Shown one piece after another: positions 1 to 5,393 of a stretch of 5,393 nt of DNA (position 1 is the first letter of the stretch; each line of letters starts with the position of its first letter). This DNA comes from Flammeovirgaceae bacterium UBA4659. Lineage in GTDB: Bacteria > Bacteroidota > Bacteroidia > Cytophagales > Cyclobacteriaceae. Below the pieces are notes generated by a model. It did not search any database and was not told the DNA's origin. It saw only the letters and a list, made by a program, of their open reading frames with translations. The stretch lies in assembly GCA_002405445.1 (NCBI GenBank), contig DHLV01000243.1:7941-13333 (forward strand), read 5' to 3'. Both the position numbers and the translations under genes were made by a program.

Positions 1-2
1 CT

Positions 3-1271
<1,269 letters not shown>

Positions 1272-1282
<11 letters not shown>

Positions 1283-1745
1283 AATGGTTACTGGTTGCTG
1301 GTTACTGGTTGCTCGTGTCCAAGCTTCTAAATGGCTGTTGCCTTGCAGCTGGGCGTTTGCAGCTTTTTTAGCTCTTACCATGACGGGACTTGAGGCAAAT
1401 GCCCAAGCATCCTTTCCTCCTATCAACATCAATTTGCAATACCCACAATTTCAGCGCTTGAAACTTGACGGTGGCTATGTATATGTAAACGAGGGCGGAA
1501 TGAGTGGCATTATCTTATATCGCGAAAGCGAAACGAACTACATTGCGTACGAGCGCAGATGCTCGGTAGATGATGATGTGCCCGTAATGGTAGATGGTTC
1601 AGGTTTGTTCATGAAAGGCTGCGGCTCCACGTTTAGTTTCTCCGATGGCTACCCCACTGGCGGCCCGGTGCGCAACCCTTTACTTAAATACCGAACCTCG
1701 CTCGATGGGACTACGTTGACGATTACCGATGAGGTGGTGTTTTGA
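1272..1745 (+). CDS. Small exported protein with degenerate Rieske-like fold
   Basis: A 157-residue protein. The N-terminus has Lys20, then a hydrophobic segment (about 21-39) ending in EANAQA|SFPP, a plausible signal peptidase I site after residue 46, so it is probably exported to the periplasm. The mature part resembles the Rieske ferredoxin fold: a Y-x-x-x-C strand (Cys97), a GCGSTFSFSDG loop (117-126), GGPVRNPLLKY (130-140) and a final DGTTLTI strand. Of the canonical CxH...CxxH cluster ligands, only Cys97 is in place; the other positions are Val99, Met114 and Cys117, so a [2Fe-2S] cluster is unlikely. The function is unknown. The ATG at 1272 overlaps the upstream gene by 11 bases and has AAAGGA four bases before it; ATG 1284 or TTG 1338 are alternatives. 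The first residues are encoded by heptamer repeats, which makes the exact start uncertain. I recall similar degenerate Rieske-like proteins in other Bacteroidota. Confidence 0.75.
1285..1312 (+). repeat. Four-unit 7-bp tandem repeat (TGGTTRC)
   Basis: Two perfect copies of the 14-mer TGGTTACTGGTTGC stand head to tail (1285-1298 and 1299-1312). Each is two heptamers differing only at one purine, so the tract is four units of TGGTTRC. It starts just after the dehydrogenase stop and lies inside the N-terminal coding region of the next gene. A unit of seven is not a multiple of three, so gain or loss of one heptamer would change the frame between that gene's start and its signal peptide. Confidence 0.9.
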
Positions 1746-1792
1746 TTGGACAAATCAAATATCCTTTGCCTGGTATACCTATTTAAGCGTTT

Positions 1793-2011
1793 TTACATCC
1801 CTTCAAAAAAATCGTACAGCGAAATATTGAAGTATTTACAGATTTGGCCTAGTGTACTGATCGAGATGTTAGACTTGCCTTGTTCTATCCGTGCCAAATG
1901 AATGCCGGTGTCAAAATAAAAGTCCTCAAGCGTGATTTTTTTTGCCATCCTGATTTTTTTGATCTTGGAAGACACGCGCTTGATTAACTTTTCATCTTTA
2001 AATTGACCCAC
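1793..2011 (-). CDS. Small Xre/Cro-CI family transcriptional regulator
   Basis: A 72-residue protein that is almost entirely a Cro/C1-type helix-turn-helix domain (about 8-70). A first helix (LIKRVSSKIKKIRMAK) is followed by TLEDFYFDTG (helix 2), GIHLARIEQGKSN (recognition helix with the typical IEQGK turn), and STLGQICKYFNISLYDFF, the usual last helices. There is no extra sensor or oligomerisation domain. The start is GTG at 2011-2009: an in-frame TGA lies one codon upstream (2017-2015), no in-frame ATG exists before residue 72, and later starts would cut the first helix. The GTG sits in the centre of a perfect inverted repeat, so the protein probably represses its own synthesis. It is divergent from the lipoprotein gene and convergent with the Rieske-like gene (47-bp gap with no clear terminator). 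Its likely targets are itself and perhaps the lipoprotein operon. It is of the size of restriction-modification C proteins, but no such genes are in the window. Confidence 0.88.
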   Translation of the reverse strand: MGQFKDEKLIKRVSSKIKKIRMAKKITLEDFYFDTGIHLARIEQGKSNISISTLGQICKYFNISLYDFFEGM

Positions 2012-2021
2012 AGGTCAATTT
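2000..2021. promoter_or_regulatory. Inverted repeat O1, candidate operator overlapping the xre start
   Basis: A perfect 9-bp inverted repeat: left arm AAATTGACC (2000-2008), spacer CACA, right arm GGTCAATTT (2013-2021). The core is TGAC-N6-GTCA. The spacer contains the GTG start codon of the minus-strand xre gene. The symmetric form and its position on the regulator's own start fit an autoregulatory operator for a dimeric Xre protein; actual binding is inferred. Confidence 0.65.
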
Positions 2022-2023
2022 TC

Positions 2024-2031
2024 CAAAATGA
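2024..2031 (-). promoter_or_regulatory. Candidate -7 box for xre (TCATTTTG)
   Basis: On the minus strand TCATTTTG matches the Bacteroidota -7 consensus TAnnTTTG at all but one fixed position. Transcription would start around 2017, inside O1 and only a few bases before the GTG start, giving a nearly leaderless message. No TTTG-like -33 element is seen at the usual distance, so this is tentative. Confidence 0.3.
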
Positions 2032-2045
2032 GATACTATTTTATG

Positions 2046-2061
2046 ATGACGTATTTGTCAT
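2046..2061. promoter_or_regulatory. Inverted repeat O2, second candidate operator
   Basis: ATGAC (2046-2050) and GTCAT (2057-2061) form a 5-bp inverted repeat with a 6-bp spacer. The core TGAC-N6-GTCA has exactly the same half-site sequence and spacing as the palindrome over the xre start, 43 bp away or about four helical turns. It would lie about 36 bp upstream of the xre transcription start proposed from the TCATTTTG box, and well upstream of the lipoprotein promoter. Confidence 0.55.
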
Positions 2062-2097
2062 TGAACGGAAAATTATTTAAGATTGCTCACTTTAAAG

Positions 2098-2105
2098 TAT
2101 CTTTG
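2098..2105 (+). promoter_or_regulatory. Candidate -7 box for the lipoprotein operon (TATCTTTG)
   Basis: TATCTTTG is a perfect match to the Bacteroidota -7 element TAnnTTTG. It ends 20 bases before the preferred lipoprotein ATG at 2126, so transcription would start near 2111 with a very short leader. The -33 region (around 2075-2079) has only a weak TTTA, so activity could need an activator or be low. Confidence 0.45.
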
Positions 2106-2125
2106 AATCAAACCTAGTGTACAAA

Positions 2126-3835
2126 ATGCTAAAGAAATCCATTCTGCTATTTTTGTTGCTGACAGCCTTGTCCTGCAAAAGCGATATCGAAGTAAAACCC
2201 AAAGAAACCCAACAAAAAATAAAAGTTTCATCCCTTGAAAGGGAACCATACCTTAAAGAAGTTTTAGACAGGGTTGGGTTTGTTTCCTCAAAAAATGGGC
2301 GCGTGAATGGTGACATGGCGATCAACACGGATGCCATCATTATGACACTCCAGAAAGACGATCGGTCTTACTGTTACACTTTTGCAATCGAGAACAGAAC
2401 TACTGCCACTACGTTCACAAATTTGATTTTCAAGCGGGTAGTCGGTGGCGTAAAGGCATTTTACTTGAAATATGAATCTGAAAATTTGTATCCATTTAAC
2501 TTGTCGCATTTTACTGGCAAGATAACAAGCTATGACTTGGGCTTCAATGAGATTACGGTTCAATATTTTTCAAAGGGTAATCTGTCTTCACCCAAATCAG
2601 GTAGGGTTCAAGGTTGTCAACCTTCAGTTGAAGTAAAAGGTGAATGTCTTACACAAGATGGAAAGTCCACAACAACCGGAACGGACTTGCCTTGTCTCTA
2701 CGGAACCACACATGTGATTTACTTGGACTACTCAGGTTGTCTCATTACCGATGGAATTGGTGTTGCAGGCGGCAATCTGCCATCGCAGTACACACAATGG
2801 TCTAACGGCACGTTCGTGCCCACACAGTGGTTCAACGATGGCGGGCCGGGCGGAGGGCCCGGAGGTGGGGGTTCAGGAAGTTGTGGTGGCAACGGTGTGA
2901 CAACACCAAGCAGCGGAACCGACCCGAATTTTTGTGGGGATAATATTGGTGTAAGCCCGCCCACTTTAACCGTTCAACAAGTATTGAAATTTTTTGTAGA
3001 CTCAAACCCATATCTCCTAACGCAAATACCTTGCGACCAAATACCAAAGTGGCAAGTGCTTACCCAGCACAAACCTAACCAAGCGATATTGGACAAGCTA
3101 AGTATGATAAAATCAAAATACCCACTCAGCGATGTGGCTTGGCAATCGATCGAAAATGCCAGCGGCAATGTGGTTAACCTGGACTACTTCCCGGTAACCG
3201 TAACAACTTTACCCAAAAATCCTACAACGGGTCAGAGGTTCACCGCCCCTGAGTTCTTAAACTACATAAGAACTCACATGGACGAATTTGTGGACACATC
3301 TATAACGAGTTTTAGCCCGTCACCAATTACCGAAACTGGCTACGATGAAGCCCAAATCTGGAATTCAAATAATCCGTTTGGCGGAGTGATTCATTTAGAC
3401 ATAGCGCTTCCTGGAGGTGATGGAACAGTCATCTGTACCGACTTCCATCAAAGCAAATGGATTTTTTCAACAATAAATGTTCCCTACAGACTTTTTAAAC
3501 AAGGATATGATGGGGAACATCCCGTAAGTGGCAACAGAGAATTTGGCTTTTCAGAGAATGCAAATGGCAGTTATACATTTTATACTAGAGGGGTAGACCG
3601 AATCACCGATGCACTTGAGGCGCATGTTGCAGAGAAATTTGTTGATGAGCCTTTTAAAAACCCAGATGCGCTTTGGAACAGCTTTAAAACCGGAATATAC
3701 ACCTTCACCCAAGCAAACCAAGGCGGAGCAGTTGCCCCATCAAATAATGATAACTCAATTTATCGTCCTGATTGGAGCAAAGTTAACGAAGTACTACAGG
3801 GGCAACGTCCAATAACTGATCTGGGGTGCAACTAA
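2126..3835 (+). CDS. Large secreted lipoprotein with Gly-rich linker and HPVSGNREFGF C-terminal domain; toxin-like architecture
   Basis: A 569-residue lipoprotein. The signal peptide MLKKSILLFLLLTALSC has a clear lipobox with Cys17 as the lipidated residue, which decides for ATG 2126 over the GTG at 2117. Residues about 18-160 form an N-terminal domain (SYCYTFAIEN, FYLKYESEN, HFTGKITSYD), followed by a Cys-containing stretch (164-205) and a linker rich in Gly and Pro (238-257). The C-terminal region (about 280-569) begins VQQVLKFF and has PCDQIPKWQ (302-310), NLDYFPV, GTVICTDF, HPVSGNREFGF (465-475), FYTRGVDR (485-492), ALWNSF (515-520) and a last block RPITDLGCN. No known catalytic motif is visible. 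From memory, similar C-terminal segments occur in other Bacteroidota secreted and Rhs-like proteins; I could not check this. An anchor, linker and variable C-terminus, with a small membrane-protein gene five bases downstream and homologous remnants after that, suggest a polymorphic-toxin-type effector; function unproven. Confidence 0.85.
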   Translation: MLKKSILLFLLLTALSCKSDIEVKPKETQQKIKVSSLEREPYLKEVLDRVGFVSSKNGRVNGDMAINTDAIIMTLQKDDRSYCYTFAIENRTTATTFTNLIFKRVVGGVKAFYLKYESENLYPFNLSHFTGKITSYDLGFNEITVQYFSKGNLSSPKSGRVQGCQPSVEVKGECLTQDGKSTTTGTDLPCLYGTTHVIYLDYSGCLITDGIGVAGGNLPSQYTQWSNGTFVPTQWFNDGGPGGGPGGGGSGSCGGNGVTTPSSGTDPNFCGDNIGVSPPTLTVQQVLKFFVDSNPYLLTQIPCDQIPKWQVLTQHKPNQAILDKLSMIKSKYPLSDVAWQSIENASGNVVNLDYFPVTVTTLPKNPTTGQRFTAPEFLNYIRTHMDEFVDTSITSFSPSPITETGYDEAQIWNSNNPFGGVIHLDIALPGGDGTVICTDFHQSKWIFSTINVPYRLFKQGYDGEHPVSGNREFGFSENANGSYTFYTRGVDRITDALEAHVAEKFVDEPFKNPDALWNSFKTGIYTFTQANQGGAVAPSNNDNSIYRPDWSKVNEVLQGQRPITDLGCN

Positions 3836-3840
3836 ATTGA

Positions 3841-4098
3841 ATGACTATGACAACTTTAAAAACGCTATATTTTACGACCCTCATAATTGCATTCGCAATG
3901 TTCATCTACATAAGATACAATTATGCTCCAGGTGCCTCGCTGTTTTTAGTAGTCCCTTTCATTTTCACAATAATGTTTTTACTTGCTATTACAATTTTGA
4001 TTTGGATCAGAGAAAAAAATTTGAACAACGTTAAAAAGGAGTGGATTGCATTTGGGTTTTTCATCATAGCGTTGGCAGTACTAACTCAAATTTTTTAA
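3841..4098 (+). CDS. Small three-helix membrane protein, candidate immunity protein
   Basis: An 85-residue protein with three hydrophobic segments: about 8-25, 33-55 and 68-85. A positive loop (REKNLNNVKKEW, 57-68) lies between the second and third. It is most likely an inner-membrane protein. It starts five bases after the lipoprotein stop, so the two genes are almost surely co-transcribed. ATG 3841 is used here; ATG 3847 is also possible and loses only two residues. I do not recognise the family. Immunity proteins for secreted toxins are often small membrane proteins encoded directly downstream, and that is the reason for the suggestion; a role in processing or export of the lipoprotein is equally open. 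The frame starting at 3837 in another register is a shadow with no protein-like features. Confidence 0.7.
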   Translation: MTMTTLKTLYFTTLIIAFAMFIYIRYNYAPGASLFLVVPFIFTIMFLLAITILIWIREKNLNNVKKEWIAFGFFIIALAVLTQIF

Positions 4099-4125
4099 CC
4101 CACAGGAATCATCTGCGGTGATAAC

Positions 4126-4140
4126 GAGTCAACATGACTC
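4126..4140. repeat. Short perfect inverted repeat GAGTCA/TGACTC
   Basis: GAGTCA (4126-4131) and TGACTC (4135-4140) are perfect complements around a 3-bp centre (ACA). The repeat lies between the end of the small membrane-protein gene and the decayed C-terminal remnant. It has no T run behind it, so it is not a standard terminator. The hairpin would be short; it could be a binding site or simply chance. Confidence 0.4.
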
Positions 4141-4150
4141 TATGTTTTGT

Positions 4151-4220
4151 ACTGATTGGAAAAATGAAGAATTTGCTATGCAATGGCACTAGGCCGATAA
4201 GCGACTTAGGTTGTAAATAA
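4151..4220 (+). pseudogene. Frameshifted remnant of a lipoprotein-type C-terminal tail
   Basis: The end of this stretch reads NGTRPISDLGCK and then TAA (4218-4220), matching the end of the upstream lipoprotein (QGQRPITDLGCN, stop). Just before it, TDW (4151-4159) matches the lipoprotein's PDW. The two matches lie in frames one base apart, and the distance between them is 31 bases against 30 in the intact gene. A single extra A in the A run at 4160-4164 explains it: removing one gives W-K-M-K-N-L-L-C-N-G-T-R-P-I. Codons differ at many synonymous places (for example R agg/cgt, L tta/ctg, C tgt/tgc), so this is a diverged paralogue, not a fresh duplication. A GATAAC at 4120-4125 may match the lipoprotein's D-N codons further upstream. 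No start or upstream domain is recognisable, and the fragment is surely non-functional as it stands. Confidence 0.7.
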
Positions 4221-4235
4221 TAAAAAACTTAGGAT

Positions 4236-4714
4236 ATGATATGTAGGGGTCAATATCCTTTTTACGACATCACAATAATGACTAACAGACAGAGGCTTGA
4301 ATCGAGAAGGGCAATAGAAGCAGCACGGATATTTCTACATGAAGCTATTCATGCAAAAATTTTCTCACTACTTCACCAGGTAGGTGGATATAATAATTTG
4401 AATGAGAGTAATTTTCCCGAACTGTTTAATCTATATGTCGAATATAAAAACTCAGGAACTCCTGATCCAAGTTCAATGACCCATCATCAGTACATGGCGT
4501 TAAAATATGTTGACATCATTGCTGCTTGATTGAAGGATTTTGATGTGATGAACCAAAGCAACCCAGATATTAACATGGATCACTACAGAGCATTAGCATG
4601 GGGGGTCTTGAAAAGACAAAAGCCTATAATGATTTGACAGCAGATCAAAAGCAAAAAATCAAAAATGATAGGGATTTTATATTTTCATGGGCGTCAACCA
4701 TAAATTGTCAATGA
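4236..4714 (+). pseudogene. Broken HExxH metallopeptidase-like module (in-frame TGA plus frameshift)
   Basis: The first frame (4236-4529, 97 codons) has ARIFLHEAIHAKIF: an HExxH zinc-site motif (His35, Glu36, His39) in a helix, then MTHHQYMALKYVDIIAA, where His83 or His84 could be a third ligand. It stops at TGA 4527-4529, but the same frame goes on with LKDFDVMNQSNPDINMDHY and RALAW. At the six-G run 4600-4605 the frame shifts by one; with one more G it reads WGGLEKTKAYNDLTADQ and continues to FSWASTINCQ and TGA 4712-4714. The repaired protein would be about 159 residues. From memory, Bacteroidota secreted proteins carry similar C-terminal HE-x-x-H...YMA...LAWGGL domains, often at the end of longer anchored proteins. 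Here nothing upstream in frame connects (TAG at 4230-4232), so it is an orphan C-terminal module. Initiation at ATG 4236 or 4278 would give only the truncated first part, which still keeps the HExxH. Confidence 0.75.
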
Positions 4715-4715
4715 A

Positions 4716-5177
4716 ATGAAAGCCATTTTGTATATATTTTTTTCACTTACGAACGCAATAATAAGTTTCTCTCAAATCCCAGATAAAAAGGACACGACAC
4801 TTTGTCTTTTCTTTGACAAAAACAATAATTACAAAATAGAACATTCGCCCAAATATCATCAAATCGAAAAAAAAATAGTTGACCCAGAAGATTTTTACTG
4901 TTTTGAAGGTTACAATCTTTACGATGGCTACCCCTTAAATTTTTACTCAATAGACAAAGCAAGGGATACCTTTTTGACTTCAACAGATTTAGCGCGGCTT
5001 AAGGTTTTCCAAATCGAACAAGTAAAGAATTTCCTTCAAAAAGAATTCGCTGTTGGAAACTCTAACTTCCATGGAACCGCACCTTATTGGAATAAGTTAA
5101 AGCATATCTATTTAGTCGAGAAGAGTATGGATAAATATAAGCTAACTGAGGTGCGTCTACATGTAGATATAGAATGA
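4716..5177 (+). CDS. Small secreted protein, candidate partner of the HExxH module
   Basis: A 153-residue protein of no family I can name. The N-terminus is a signal peptide (hydrophobic 3-18) with a likely cut at SFS|Q (19/20), a common Bacteroidota pattern, so it is probably periplasmic. The mature part is rich in Asp, Asn, Lys and Tyr, with one short Cys-containing motif (DFYCFEGYNLYDGYP) and a late strand-like segment (HIYLVEKSMDKYKLTEVRLHV). It is intact. ATG 4716 follows the stop of the broken HExxH module by one base, the spacing expected of a translationally coupled pair. By position it is an immunity-protein candidate for that module, kept intact while the module decayed; this is inference. 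The base composition is strongly AT-rich, like the rest of 3841-5177 and unlike pheS. Confidence 0.72.
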   Translation: MKAILYIFFSLTNAIISFSQIPDKKDTTLCLFFDKNNNYKIEHSPKYHQIEKKIVDPEDFYCFEGYNLYDGYPLNFYSIDKARDTFLTSTDLARLKVFQIEQVKNFLQKEFAVGNSNFHGTAPYWNKLKHIYLVEKSMDKYKLTEVRLHVDIE

Positions 5178-5225
5178 GAGGACGTTGAAGAAAAGTTCTG
5201 TGCCACCAAACTAGCTACCGTCAGC

Positions 5226-5393
5226 TTAGCTCACCTCCTCCACCAGCATCTGCTTTTCGTACAGTTCTTTGTAGGTACCATCTTTTTGCAAAAGGCTTTC
5301 GTGCGTGCCTTCCTCAATTATTTGGCCATCATGCAACACAATAATTTTATTGGCAAGCTTGGCAGATGAAACGCGGTGCGAGATAATGATGGT
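5226..5393 (-). CDS. ABC transporter ATP-binding/permease protein, C-terminal end (partial)
   Basis: On the minus strand an open frame enters from the window edge and gives 55 residues before TAA (5228-5226). It begins TIIISHRVSS, the H-loop (switch histidine) region of an ABC ATPase, then IIVLHDGQIIEEGTHESLL, the classic end of the nucleotide-binding domain, then GTYKELYEKQMLVEEVS. The tyrosine and KELYEKQ tail are typical of exporter-type half transporters with a fused membrane domain (MsbA/MdlB type). The Walker A, signature and Walker B motifs lie beyond the window. The substrate cannot be told. The gene is convergent with the accessory region, 48 bases from the stop of the secreted protein, and its base composition is again closer to the left flank. 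Confidence 0.93.
   Translation of the reverse strand, partial: TIIISHRVSSAKLANKIIVLHDGQIIEEGTHESLLQKDGTYKELYEKQMLVEEVS

Noticed and set aside
1772..1779. Palindrome GGTATACC between the Rieske-like and xre genes
   Set aside because: Eight bases with no loop and no T tract; too short to call a terminator or operator and without a second copy.
1793..2021. Restriction-modification controller (C) protein with C-boxes
   Set aside because: Size would fit, but no methylase or nuclease gene is present and the half-sites (TGAC/GTCA) do not match the GACT/AGTC C-box type I know.
2728..2964. Minus-strand open frame with a proline-rich stretch
   Set aside because: It is the antisense of the glycine linker (Gly codons read as Pro on the other strand) inside a well-supported lipoprotein gene.
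3837..4034. Open frame overlapping the small membrane protein in another register
   Set aside because: It starts at TTG and has no coherent hydrophobic or domain pattern, while the frame at 3841 gives three clean membrane helices.
4126..4140. GAGTCA/TGACTC as a third operator of the xre set
   Set aside because: The half-sites are everted (GTCA first, TGAC second) with a 3-bp gap, unlike TGAC-N6-GTCA, so it does not belong to that pair.
4527..4529. TGA read through as a sense codon (recoding)
   Set aside because: TGA is a normal stop for pheS, the Rieske-like gene and the 153-aa gene here, and the same module has a second lesion, so decay is simpler.
5213..5231. AGCTA/TAGCT inverted repeat between convergent genes as a terminator
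   Set aside because: The stem is only five pairs, the loop is nine bases, and there is no T run on either side.

Overview
The window looks like a piece of a Bacteroidota chromosome, probably a Cytophagales-type lineage. This rests on a PheS with a four-cysteine insertion, Bacteroidota-style signal peptides and lipobox (a protein ending its signal at SFS|Q, a lipoprotein ending at LTALSC), a perfect TAnnTTTG -7 box, and the overall gene types. The taxonomy is inferred from style; no marker gene is complete enough to place it.

Left part (1-1745, + strand): the 3' end of pheS (phenylalanyl-tRNA synthetase alpha chain), then a complete NAD-dependent 3-hydroxyacyl-CoA dehydrogenase joined to it by a 4-base ATGA overlap, then a small exported protein with a degenerate Rieske-like fold whose start lies inside the dehydrogenase gene and whose signal-peptide region is partly made of a 7-bp tandem repeat. 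These read as ordinary, better-conserved chromosome.

Middle (1793-5177): a visibly more AT-rich accessory region. A small Xre-type repressor gene on the minus strand is divergent from a large + strand lipoprotein gene. The intergenic region holds two palindromes of identical geometry (TGAC-N6-GTCA, 43 bp apart) that bracket the likely repressor promoter. The lipoprotein (569 aa) has an N-terminal anchor domain, a Gly-rich linker and a C-terminal domain with an HPVSGNREFGF...FYTRGVDR signature. Five bases downstream is an 85-aa, three-helix membrane protein. Next come broken genes: a frameshifted remnant (4151-4220) that repeats the lipoprotein's last residues (RPISDLGCK versus RPITDLGCN), and an HExxH metallopeptidase-like module (4236-4714) broken by an in-frame TGA and a lost base in a G run. 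An intact 153-aa secreted protein follows that module by one base.

My reading is that 2012-5177 is a polymorphic-toxin-like locus: one full-length surface lipoprotein with its neighbour (candidate immunity protein), followed by remnants of alternative C-terminal modules and another candidate immunity protein, possibly controlled by the divergent Xre regulator. The architecture and the broken reading frames are visible in the sequence; the toxin and immunity roles are inference.

Right edge (5226-5393, minus strand): the C-terminal end of an ABC transporter ATP-binding/permease protein, convergent with the accessory region.
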